Shown piece by piece: positions 1-52,105 of a stretch of 64,000 nt of DNA. This DNA is from Pomphorhynchus laevis. Its lineage: Eukaryota > Acanthocephala > Palaeacanthocephala > Echinorhynchida > Pomphorhynchidae. A program made the translations under genes and the position numbers. Numbering within the stretch: position 1 is the stretch's first letter; the number at the start of each line of letters is the position of its first letter. Under the pieces are notes generated by a model, which was given only the letters and a program-made list of their open reading frames with translations, was not told where the DNA came from and made no database searches. Location: contig WNNJ02001842.1 of NCBI GenBank assembly GCA_012934845.2, forward strand, positions 26,624-90,623. Direction: 5' to 3'.

Positions 1-3000
1 CTTCAGATGAAATCCTTATAGCAACAATACATAGAAAGATAACGTCGCAGATACAACACCACAAACATGCAATTATCAGGATGAAATATATTTCAATCGC
101 AAACAAAAACAATTCGGTAGTCGTATAGAAAAATATACGCAGTGTCGTAATTGTGGGAACAGACATACGTCAAATCAATATTGTCCGGCAAAAGGAAAGA
201 AATGTTTTAATTGTCAAAAAGAAGGGTATTTTGCAAGGTTGTGCAGATCGAAACAAATAAGAATGTTACACCCAAGTCAACAAAGTGGACAGTACGAAAT
301 ACTCAAAATCGGCGGAAGAAAAATTGTTAAAGTTCAACTGCCAATCAATAACTGTATGGTCCGGATGCAATTGGACACAGGAGCAGCGGCTACAGTGGTG
401 TCAAAAGATATATGGAACAGAATAGGCCGTCCGCACTTACGACCTACACGACCATTGTGCGCATTTGGTGGTTCACAAATTGCTGTTCTTGGAGAGTGCG
501 ACGTCAACGTACAGTGGGGAAATAAAGAAATAAAATTGACAATGGTTGTTACAAGAACCCAAGAAAGGCCGCTTATGCGACTTCCGTGGACGATAAAACT
601 AGGTCTAAGTTTACCCGGTAAATTGACGGATATTTATACTATAAACCAAACCGACGATTGGCAAAATATTGGTTGTAAGGTGAAGCAAAGATTTCCCGCC
701 GTATTTGACGAACGTCAAAGTCAAGTAAATAATTTTACTGCATCGTTGCGATTGACAACGGACGCGAAACCAGTTCACTGGAACTTAAGACGAATTCCCC
801 TACCAATGGTTGGAAGTGTTAAAGAGGAGCTCGATCGATTGATACAAGCAAATATATTAAGTCATGTTAACAGCAACGAAGACATCCCGCCAGAGTGGGC
901 AACTCCAAAAGTTGTCGTTAGGAAGAAATCAGGCGAAATACGAATATGTGCTGATTTTAGGGCTACACTTAACAAATACCTTGTAAAAGATGCCTTTCAG
1001 ATGCCACACATCGAGCAAATCATTAACCAGGTAGCAACAGGACGATATTTCTCAACAATTGACTTACACAACGCCTACTTACAAATCCCAGTTGATAAAG
1101 AGAGTCAAAAGTTACTGGTAATTACAACACCATGGGATTACTATAAATATACGCGCCTTCCGTTCGGAATTTCAACTGCTCCAGCTGTATTTCAGAAATA
1201 TGTTGACAAAATTATTCATGATGTCCCGTGAGTAGTGGCATATTTGGACGATATTGTAGTGACGTCGGAAACATATCATGATCATTGGAAACAACTAATT
1301 ACAATCTTCGAACGATTTCAAAAGGTTGGACTTAGAATTTCCCCGAACAAATGTCATTTTGAACAAAAAGAGATCGATTTTCTGGGAGTACACATCGCAA
1401 ATGGAATAATTACACCAAACGAAGATAAACTAGATGCAATCAATCACCTTCAAATTCCAAGAAATAAATCTGAATTAAAATCATTTTTGGGAATGGTTAC
1501 GTATCACACCAAATTTATACCGGCTTTGCAGGAAATATGCAGACCATTATATCAATTAAAATCAAAAGTAAAATCGAAGTGGACTATTGAACACACAATG
1601 TGTTTTAGAGACATCACAGACGCACTCCGCCATCCGGTTAGTCTGACTCCGTATCGATTAGACAAGCCTCTTATATTAACGTGTGATGCAAGTAATGCAG
1701 GATTGGGTGCTGCGCTCTGTCACGATATTAACGGCAACATCAAACCCATATTCTTAACATCCAGGTACTCTCGACAGCCGAAGAAAAATATTCTGTTATT
1801 GACCGCGAAGCCTTGGCTATATTCTTTGCCGTTCGTCGATTCCATAACTATGTGTATGGAAGAAGATTTGAAATCTGGACTGATCATAAACCCCTAGTCG
1901 GTATTTTAGGAGATTCGCGTGACCTCAGAACAATGACTAACACGCGAATGATTCGGTGGGCATTACATCTATCGGGATATAACAATACTATTAAATATAT
2001 TGAAGGAAAAGATAATGTATATGCTGACATTTTATCACGATCGCCGACAGCAGCAAGAAATGTCACTGTCAAGCAAACCTACGACCTCGATAACTAAGAT
2101 AATATACTAGTTGTACAAGAGGAGAAACTAGATCAGATCGAGTTGTTGTCACATGAACTTCAAAAGGCATCACACACTGATACACAACTACGTAGGATAA
2201 CACGTTACGTGCGATTTGGTTGGCCGTCGAAAGTACAGGACATCGACAAAACTTTCGGATTCAGACGGAATGAACTATTATACGAAAATGGAATATTAAT
2301 GTTTCAACAACGAATTGTTATACCCGAAGCACTGCATAGATGCGTTCTACGAATATTACACGAGGGACACCCTGGTGAGGCAGCCATGAAAACCTATGCC
2401 AGATACTATGTGTGGTGGCCAAGGTTAAATAATGATATACACAACTATGTCGCAAGTTGCTACGATTGTCAAATAATGAGACCGTCTGCACGCGAGCTAC
2501 CATTATACAATTGGGACGTACTGTGTAAGCCCTGGCATCGCATTTATCTTGATTTTGCGGTCCCAATAAATGGTAACATGTTTCTAATATTAGTCGACGC
2601 ACGAACCAAGTGGCCCGAAGTATGGAAAGCTAAAACCTGGACATCGATTACGTTATGCTGGGCATTGCAGAGTGCATGGGCAAGATGGGGAATTCCTGCT
2701 CAAATAGTGACGGATAATGGCCCACAGTTCATAAGCAGCGAATTTAGAAATTTCTGTCAAAGAAATTCAATCCAGCACATAAGAACAAGCCCTTATCATC
2801 CTCAAGCGAATGGTTTGGCCGAGCGTTTTATTCAAACGCTAAAAAGCCGAGTATTAAAAAGAAATTTCGACAGTCAAGCTCTGTTAACTTTCCTGCAAAG
2901 CTACAGGAACTCAGTGCATGCTACCACATCTAAAACCCCTGTTGAATTAATGATCGGACGGAGGCTATCTACAGTGTTTGAAAATGTAAAGCCAACTATG

Positions 3001-4046
3001 GAAGGACGAATACAAAAACAGCATGAAAGATGGTCACAGCGACGAAGTGCCTCAGCTCAAACCCGATTTTTTACAATAGGTGATCTGGTTTGGTTTTATG
3101 ACAAATGTAAAAATATTTGGAAAGAAGCTGTTATCATAAATCGAAATGGGCTAGCTTCATATGAAATTGAATGTGAAGGCGTACATCGACGTACACACGG
3201 TAATGAATTACGTTGGCGAATCCATAATAAATACACGGTACAAGATTTGGAAGTGGTATCTGATACTGAAGAGTATTTAAATGTACAATCTTCAAATGGT
3301 TCGAATAAGAGACAGACGATCGAGATTCAACAATCCAAAAAAGACGGAATCGGAAAACAATATGAATCGGGTAATCAACAATGTCGTAATAATGATGATC
3401 CTTATACTTCCACGTATCCAAATGAATCCAGAATCAAGAGAGAACATTAAAAAGTCGATCAAGATAATGAAGCAAACCAACATGAAAAGGTCGATCAAGA
3501 TAATGAAGCAAACCAACATACATCAGATGGCGAACAGATTAAATATTCCCACAACTGCGACGAAGTAACAGAGATAGACGATGTCCAAGAAGGCCATACG
3601 ACGAATACAGTATACCTCTTCGTTGGTAAGGGGGAAAGAAGATGTTGCATGCAGCATTATGCGCATCATTACAATGAACAGCACAAATACTGCAAACCAT
3701 TGTATGAATAACAACAGCGGCACCCTTTTTTGTAGTACTATATAAACGGATTTGCTAGCATTATTGTCGTTGTTTTTCCAGTGTTTGTATTCAGTAAGAA
3801 ACAAACTTTTACTTGTTTTCTGTTGCTCCAAATTGGTTTCGTTCAACATGACAAGCATAACGATTCGTTTGAGTGGTATCTTCGGGCAATTTTGAGTGCG
3901 TACCCGGGACGTGCCCCGAATGTACGGTTTGTTTGTTTGATTAGTGCTTTTGTAATCTGTTGAATAATCAAAGTTTTGATATTGTCATCGTCGTGTTATG
4001 GATAATTGTATATAATCCTTGATAATGGTGTGCTCACGTGCCAACA
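1..4046 (+). mobile_element. Ty3/Gypsy LTR retrotransposon, 3' portion, broken fossil
   Basis: The window opens inside an LTR retrotransposon. In order are gag-type CCHC zinc knuckles (about 150-240), an aspartic protease with a DTGAA active-site motif (about 350-620), reverse transcriptase with a YLDD box (about 700-1500), RNase H (about 1600-2100), and an integrase with its HHCC finger and DDE core (about 2150-3250). The protease-RT-RNaseH-IN order and the sequence are typical of Ty3/Gypsy. A purine-rich tract and a candidate LTR follow. The 5' LTR and most of gag lie before base 1. The coding part is broken, with about two or three interruptions. No envelope gene is seen. The age is unclear without the other LTR; the readable domains suggest it is not very old. 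Confidence 0.9.
3643..4046 (+). repeat. Candidate 3' LTR of the Gypsy element
   Basis: A polypurine run at 3628-3642 is followed directly by TGTTGCATGC, a usual LTR start. A TATA-like box lies at 3739-3747. The end is placed at an ACA near 4046 only because LTRs close with CA; no second LTR is available to confirm it. A 36-bp unit is duplicated just upstream (3454-3519). Confidence 0.4.
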
Positions 4047-4427
4047 AAATATCGGATGTGTATGTATGATTTTAATCAGATTGAACAATCATAAATTTTG
4101 AAGAATTGCTGAGTAGATTTTTTGTGTGCGCTAATAGTTGTGATTTTAATCTATTGAAACGAAGATCCGTTAGCTGTTTATAGCATTCGAACTCAAAGTC
4201 GTTCGGATTGTCAGTTGACCACAATTCGAAATTTGCGCCACAAACTGAATTTTGACAAGAATATGGTTTGGCAAATCTTTCATGATATTTTTTAATCAGA
4301 TTAAATAATTAGAACTATTTTCTTCACTGACTGATGTATAATAATACTATTATAATACTATAATATAATTTAAATATTATAATATTTAAAATATTATAAT
4401 ATTTTAATAAGAATTAATATTAATTTA
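4047..4427. other. AT-rich stretch, nothing recognised
   Basis: I see no coding potential and no known repeat in this stretch. Confidence 0.5.
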
Positions 4428-4540
4428 ATTTGATAAAAATTCTATATTTCGATAGCTCCTGCTATCATCATCATGAAACATTTTATTGTAATCCTGATGA
4501 TGATAGCAGGAGCTATCGAAATATAGAATTTTTATCAAAT
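4428..4540. repeat. Perfect inverted repeat, 46-bp arms, hammerhead-like core
   Basis: Arms 4428-4473 and 4495-4540 are perfect reverse complements around a 21-nt spacer. The right arm reads CTGATGA, one T, a 6-bp hairpin (GATAGC/GCTATC), then GAAA and a short AT stem ending in ATC. These are pieces of a hammerhead ribozyme core, but no stem I is visible. Related hairpins occur at 31829, 34460, 35414, 46622 and 62213. Confidence 0.85.
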
Positions 4541-5835
4541 AAAGGATAATTTATGTTTCTTTGTTCCTGTAATAACTTTATATTTGAAATGGAAGAAGAT
4601 TATGGGTTTAGTATTTATTATGAATTTAACTATTCAAATAATTTTTATGTTTTATAATTAAATATAAAAATTACTTTTCTGCTTTGGGAATAATTGATCG
4701 CTTTCAGTTCAACCAAAAGCTCAGAGAAAAATAACCAAATGCCAAGACAGGGTATATAAAAATAACTTTAAAATATAACTTTAAAAATACATTTTAATAT
4801 CAAAGTCAGACATTTACGTCATTTTTGTAAAGCCAAAGATGCGAATTGACGAATTAGGATTTTGTTGTTGACTTTATAAAGAGCTGCATTTGTTAAAATA
4901 CCATTTATGCTGTTAAATTCCGAAATAATCAAATTGTAATTATCATCGATTAATCGATACAACAACTTGTGATGGCCATGTGTCTCGAGTTTGGGAATGT
5001 GATCACTTTGATATCTGCGCGACAAGACTGACCTGTGCCTAGCCTGGCAGATTTTACTCGACAATCGCCATCCACTCAGATCGCTAATGCATACGCGTGA
5101 TATAACCTCACTTCGTGGTCATCTGTTCATGTTAAAAACAAAAGGATTACGCTACAAACGAACGTCCCTATACTTCTAGCGAATCGTTAATAATTGGAAC
5201 CACCTTGCTGACTCAACAGTTTCATCCTCAAATCTGGCTTCTTTTAAACTAAATCTGAAAGAAGATCCCTTCTTGAAGGCGAAGACCGAGTCAGAGGACA
5301 TTGAACAATAGCAAGTACCTTCTACATTTACTTTTTCTGATTGTGACGCAACTTGTAATGCCGCTCACTTTGTTGTCCATTTATGATAATGGCATTTATT
5401 TTTGAATAACATATATGTATCGAGCGGAAGCAAAAGCTTCTCCACACCTTTTTTATAAATACTTTAGTAGAAAGTAGTTGGCTTAAATTAGGAGAAACTT
5501 AAGAGGATTTAATTACTATAACTGTTGACTAACCGCCATCTTCGTTCTATTTTTGAGTTTCATTTTCCTGTTGCCATTAGGTTAAATACTGTTTTTCACA
5601 ATAGAGAGAAGGAATCGTCGCATTTCGTACAAGTCTGACGCCATCCATTTTCGTTCTCGCCAATTTTAGAGTTTAGTGAAAATCAAGCCAAGCACTTTAT
5701 GTATAACTTTGACGCCTTATTGCTCTTGTAAAATAAGTAAAATAATTATATTTGAATCTGTCAAAATTTCTAAGCTACTTAGAAAAAGGCAGTTACCAAT
5801 CGGTTAATTAAACCTATTCTGAATTATGGATTTTA
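4541..5835. other. No gene recognised
   Basis: An 81-codon open frame lies at 4819-5064 on the minus strand. It has no domain I recognise and is probably chance. The rest is AT-rich without visible structure. Confidence 0.5.
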
Positions 5836-5876
5836 ATAGTAGATGTGGTCACTTACATAGTGACCACATCTACTAT
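5836..5876. repeat. Perfect 18-bp hairpin
   Basis: Arms 5836-5853 and 5859-5876 pair perfectly around a 5-nt loop. A palindrome this clean in otherwise featureless DNA may be a small foldback element. Confidence 0.8.
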
Positions 5877-7090
5877 AGTCACCTACTACTTGGTTGTATT
5901 TATAAAATACAGGTTTATTACAGTGACTATTGTGGATAAACATCCACTTACAAGTCCACTAAATTACAAATTAAAATGACTAATTAAAATTTAGATGCTC
6001 ACTGACGTACTTAAGGAACAATAAATATCGCTTAGTGTTTTTGATCATAAAAATATTTTTTATGATTGAAAAAATACATGTTATGAAATACGTGATTGAA
6101 AAGTTGAGACAAACTTCGTTAATTGGTAAATAAATCTTGGGAAGAGCAAATCAGAAGGAATTCGTTGAGGATTCGTAAAATATTTTAAATTATCAAGTTC
6201 AATTAAAAAAATTACATTTAAAGAAGACGCGAGATCATCAACGTCTCTATGCTCAATGTATTTTGGCATCATAAAGTCTAAATCTGATGCTGTCGATCGC
6301 GAATCGATATGTTGATATAAATTGTCAAATATAAATGTAATCAAATAAATATTTTAAAACATAAATTTAATTGCCATTTAATTTAAATGCAATTTTATTT
6401 ACCGATTACCAAATTGTCGATTTTTAGCAAGAAAGACTTAATTTTGTTTATAGTAAGAGAATCAAACATAAAATCTAGAGTAATTATTCTAGCCTAATAG
6501 TGGACCATTTGAATTATCTGAATTCTTGTTTCACATATGACAGCGACACACTAGTTCAATGCTTGCTCAATTTAAGGAAGTTGAAACACGAATAGTGCGA
6601 TGGATAATCACAAAGAACAGTATCAAATGTTGTGACGCATTTCCGTAGTGGCTCCTCATCTGCTTGGTCATTGTATGCCTCTAATTTCGATTTATTTAGA
6701 TTATCTTATTTTAGCTTAAATTTTGTAAATGTAACAGATAAGTATGTTGGTGATACTCAACTACAGATTTAATGACTTATGCTTTTTTTCTATGCTGAGC
6801 GTCACTTGCTTAACAAAATCTGTAAATAATTTTATGGTGTAAAGTAAAAACAGATTTAAACAGATCAATTAACAAAGTCTACGTATTTTGTACTGTAAAT
6901 AAATTGAAAAATAAATATTTTGATCTTGATATTTTCTATAATTTAGATTTATATAATGTACGAACTTTTTAAAAAATTCAATTTTTATGAATTGATTAAT
7001 AAGTAATATACGATGGATCATATTTAAGATTAGATGTAATATGGATGAATTGATATGTTATCAGGTTTCGGATTATATTCCTTGACCTGT
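5877..7090. other. No gene recognised
   Basis: This is AT-rich sequence. The longest open frame (6081-6344, minus) has no recognisable domain. Motifs related to the Naiad 3' end begin near 7090. Confidence 0.5.
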
Positions 7091-8115
7091 AAGTAAGATC
7101 AGCTGACTGAGTCTACGTATTTTATATTATTTATAAATTAAAATAATGATAAATAATTACAAATAATAAATAATTATATATGATTTTATACAATTAATAT
7201 TTATATTACGATAGAATTTATAATTAAAATTTAAAATAAAAATTATTCGTTATGAATTGACTAATAAATAGCATACGATGCATCATAATAACGATTCGAG
7301 ATCACCAGGAGAACTATACTAGAGATAAATTAAAAATAAAGATAATTATATAAGATTTTATACAACTTATATTTATATAAGGATAAAATTTATGATTAAA
7401 ATTAAAATAAAAGTCAATTTTTATGAATTGACTAATAAATCATATGCGATGTACTCGAATGAGGAATAGAGGTCATCATAAGGAACTGCTATATTATCAG
7501 CTTCGGTCTCTATTCCTCAACCCAATATAGCAGCGGGGCCAAATACATGCTAATGACATATTTATTCTGATGAAATTTGATTATATAGTATCCTATTCTA
7601 ATACAAAGTATATTATTTATTAGCCACCCGTAAGAATATTCGGCCCAAGAGTTTAAATTTATTTTTATAATATTTTTTTTATTTTAAGATATTTAAAACA
7701 TATCATCCTTACTGTATAAATTAATAATATTTTAAATTGGTGTTAATTTAATGTTCATATCTAGATATATATGCCTTTATAATCAATATTAATTTGTAAG
7801 ACAAGGCTACCTGGGTAAATTTATGCAATTCTTAAAATTTCATTATTTAATGTATTATATTTTATATTATATGGTATGCATGAATGCTCATGCAAAAATA
7901 TGTTTCTTGTAAATTTAAATATGTCATCTTTACGATATAAATTAATAGTAGTTTTAGTTAATGTTAATTTAATGTTCATATCTAGATATACACTTCTTTA
8001 TTATTAATATTGGTTTTGTTAAGAATAAGGCTTTCTGGATAAATTTGTTCCCTAATTGAATAAAAATTATTAGAATTGAATACACATATATCATTAAATG
8101 ATATATCATCATATC
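7091..8115 (-). mobile_element. Naiad-type Penelope element, 3' fragment
   Basis: Reading on the minus strand, 8115-7860 matches the C-terminal reverse transcriptase of the longer copy at 42336-42986 (for example the stretch coding for RNIFLHEHS). The 3' UTR follows down to about 7091. The UTR carries the conserved pseudoknot block at 7461-7533. It ends near the recurrent 3' signature CTGAGTCTACGTATTTTAT, and part of it is present twice (7100-7320 and 7330-7440). The copy is 5' truncated and its coding part is decayed. Confidence 0.75.
7461..7533 (-). other. Conserved pseudoknot block in the Naiad 3' UTR, copy 1
   Basis: GAGGAATAGAG (7461-7471) pairs with 7508-7518, and CTGCTATATT (7486-7495) pairs with 7524-7533. 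The two helices are interleaved, which gives pseudoknot topology. The second helix has AT pairs where other copies have GC pairs, and both strands of the helix changed together. Confidence 0.55.
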
Positions 8116-9149
8116 TTTATGCACATTTTAATATCAACTAATTAAATTCTATTAAATTTTGTTTATCGTATGATTAAATTATACTTTGAATATATTTTTT
8201 TAATATTCAAAAGTTAAATTTATTCAGGATATACAAATGTGCGAGTATCTGATCACCATTACAAAATAATCGTTATGCCCGTAGATTATTAAATGTATTT
8301 GAAAATGTTTCTTGCTATTTTGTTTTTATTAAAAGCGCAATTCGATAAGTGTCGTTATTTTCTTTAGTCTTAATACAAGTTGAAGTTGTTGAAATAGATG
8401 TCTGTGGTAAAATATGTTTATTAACATTACTTATTAGCGAATAATTCTTCAATTGTTGCGATTATTTTGTATTTGATGCATCTATGAAAGATAATTTATT
8501 AGCTATTTTCTAATAAACCGAAATATCGCGATTTCTCACTTTTTGCTCTGTCTCTAAACAAGACCAACATTCTTTCCGATGTATCTCTATATAACATGAA
8601 GTAGAAACATATATCGACATTACCAGTTTAGCTGCAACTGAGTAGAGGACAACATCCCGAGATAATCGAGCCAATATTGAATACAGTTGTATATTTTAAA
8701 ATTGCGAAAACTTGAATTTCGTATTAGTGGCATATTATACTTTTACGTAGGTATGTTTTACTAACGACATTATTTTTAAATAATGAAACAAAACAGTTGT
8801 CAGTTTCATAAATAAATTTGACGATCATTCAAGCCCGTAATATCGCATTAGTTTTAGGATGCTTAAGAGATCACATCGCTTTACTTGAAAATGAGCTTAA
8901 TATAAATTTCATAGAGAAATAAAAAAAATCTTTCACAAAATTATCAAGTTACCAGAAATTTAAATGATTTTATGATTTGTCGGTCAATTTTCGTTTTTTT
9001 AGGCCTTCATATGGTAATGCTATTCAAGCTCATACTGACAAAAGCAAATGCCTATATTATATATTCAGTAAAGATACAGTATTAAAAATACCAACCCATT
9101 GTTTTTCAAATTGATGCTTTTGTAATAGAGGCTTGATTTTTCCACAGAT
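8116..9149. other. No gene recognised
   Basis: This is AT-rich intergenic DNA with no open frame of note and no repeat that I recognise. Confidence 0.5.
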
Positions 9150-9510
9150 TACCTGAGTTCATTGTTACGGTGAACTGGTCGGCGAAAGTTGACCTGGAAA
9201 GACAAACGTATTCTGAAGAAAGCTAGGTGGGCCCTGAAACAGGCTCAGCATCTGTCATTGAATGGGAAAACCCAAGTTCGCCTCCGGGGGTACTTGGGCT
9301 ATCTCGGGATTAGTCTTCTTTTCGAGAGGACGTACCCCAGAGCGAAGGCTAAGGTTTTTCAAGCTCCTCATTTCGCGATTACCGAGCATAGTCCGCCTCA
9401 CTTGGACTCTTCGTGGGTGAAAGATCCCGGGTGAATCAGTCGGAGAGCGGCGTGTTGGATTGGCTGGAGGGCTCAGATCCCGCTGGACCTGAGGCCGTCA
9501 CAAAGTTAAA
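9150..9510 (+). other. GC-rich island with an 81-codon ORF, possible retroelement scrap
   Basis: GC content rises sharply here. The open frame 9189-9434 contains basic and hydrophobic stretches such as RLRGYLGYLGISLLF. Just upstream, another frame reads VNWSAKVDLERQ. Both loosely resemble the end of a reverse transcriptase (palm to thumb), but I cannot assign a family. The base composition argues for an inserted element rather than host intergenic sequence. Confidence 0.3.
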
Positions 9511-9775
9511 GAAGCAAACGAATTTTTAACGACTGGCTATTTTCGATTGTGTTTTTCTGCATGTTTCGTTTTTAATTATTTCTTATCATTTGTTATTTAT
9601 TAAGAAAACCTTTATTATTTATTAAATAGAGGCTTGATATATAAATTAAATAGTAGAATATAAATCTAATTAATTCATATTTTTAGTGACATATTTCCAT
9701 CATTATTTTGTGACTAGGATGATACGCACTCTAAATGTATAATTGGTAATAAATGAGCACTCTTTTATCTAATCG

Positions 9776-9816
9776 CGTTATTACCTCATAATTGCGTGGT
9801 AAACGAGGTAATAACG
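9776..9816. repeat. 12-bp inverted repeat
   Basis: CGTTATTACCTC at 9776-9787 is reverse-complemented at 9805-9816 with a 17-nt spacer. Confidence 0.6.
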
Positions 9817-10009
9817 AATCATTAGGGATAACCTAGTTCGTTCTATCTGCAATCCATCATCCTGGTGGATTGACCATTTTTGTTACGCTAAGACATAATT
9901 TCTGTATTCGTGAAATGATGATTTTAAAGGCATCGCTAATGCTATAATATCTTTAATAATTTTTTATTTTTATTTTTATAACAAAATTAATTCAATAAAT
10001 ACATTAAAT

Positions 10010-10277
10010 TCTTCATCCGTTTAACAATCATCATCAGCGTCGCAGCTGTACGTAGATCATGCTCAATTACCTTCAGCTGGGCAACGATGATCAGCTCGCC
10101 ACATAACGTCGTCAGCAAACCTTACCGATTTTTGGGATCGTTTCTTTCGTCCGTCGTGTTTGGTGCAATATTCGTCACCAGTACGGCAGTTTTTCACTAT
10201 AGCGCTCTTTAGAGGAAGCTTCTCATCGGCATTGCTTCCGTTGAGAATGTGCTGAATATGCAGAATATGCTGCATCG
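10010..10277 (-). pseudogene. Truncated copy of an RVxF-motif protein gene
   Basis: The minus-strand frame 10275-10063 encodes a basic stretch (DGRKKRSQ) followed by KSVRFADDV. This resembles the RVxF docking motif of protein phosphatase 1 regulators. The sequence, including its 3' flank down to about 10010, is closely similar to 56126-56395 and more distantly to 31216-31600. Only the C-terminal third is present, and it stops just upstream of the REXO1 first exon on the opposite strand. It looks like a dispersed pseudogene fragment. The phosphatase link is inference from the motif only. Confidence 0.55.
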
Positions 10278-10329
10278 CTAATAATAATGGACATCTTTAA
10301 TAATTAAAACCTATAATTTCTAGATAGTG

Positions 10330-51123
<40,794 letters not shown>

Positions 51124-51137
51124 TAGTCAGATAATGA

Positions 51138-51143
51138 AATAAA
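51138..51143 (+). terminator. AATAAA polyadenylation signal of the REXO1-like gene
   Basis: An exact AATAAA lies 15 nt after the stop codon. This implies a very short 3' UTR. Confidence 0.6.
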
Positions 51144-51970
51144 GGCGGTATCCTTTACAATCAAACTGCTATATTTTTCATGAACTTGTTAATTTATCGA
51201 TATTTGTTGTTGTGTTATATGAAAGAATTCACAAATGTGTACAGAGATTTGAATGAAATAAATTAATGTCGTGTTTGCAACTTTTGCTGATTAATTTACT
51301 TAAATTACTAATTCTAGTGTAATTTTATAATGCCTGTCAAAGTCATGATGTTTGACACATCACATGATGTATGAAATATAATACATTATATAATATTGAA
51401 AAATATTATATAATAATTAAATTTTTGATAATTTTTTTCATTTTATATTTATCAAATTGAAATTTTTTAAATAATTAAAATACCTGTAAAAATTTGAATT
51501 AAATAAAATTAAAAATTGATAAATGTTAAAATTATAACGAATTTATTTAAAAATAGAAAATAGTTGTTAATTATATATATCAAAGATGACATTCATAATA
51601 GATTAATAATATAAGCAATCTTCAATAATGAATTCTAACCAAAGATAAGGTTATACAATTTTTTTAAGGTGCCATAAGGAATGAGCATCAAATATAAAGA
51701 ATAACGGTGGAAAATTGATTAATTCGAGAGGACTAACCGCAGCGACGCTAAGTATGGCTATAATACATTTTATAGATAGTTTCAGGTGTCTCTTCCAATT
51801 TGATATCGAGCTATGTTTTTTAGACATGTTAACATATTAACATGTCATCATGTTAACATTACATTTAATGCTAGTCATCAATTTGGTTTTCATCACATGA
51901 AAATCATGATAGCAAATATATCAAATTACTTTTTGATTAATGAAAATAAATTATTTCAATCATAATAAAA

Positions 51971-52105
51971 TTACATATACAATATCTGGCGCACTGCATT
52001 AATTACAGGAAATTTAAGACCTCCACAGAATTTTCCGTTAAAATCATCAAAATCTAGAGTCCAAAACATTGCTCCACCATATCCATTATACTTGATGAAT
52101 ACTGC
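51971..52105 (-). CDS. Chitinase last exon
   Basis: The acceptor is TTAACTAG|GCAGTA. GYGGAMFWTLDFDDFNGKFC supplies the final barrel strand, with the Trp that lines the active site. It ends INAVRQILYM and TAA. Confidence 0.95.
   Translation of the reverse strand, partial: AVFIKYNGYGGAMFWTLDFDDFNGKFCGGLKFPVINAVRQILYM

Noticed and set aside
4819-5064. 81-codon minus-strand ORF as a gene
   Set aside because: There is no domain, no promoter or splice context, and its length is within chance for such sequence.
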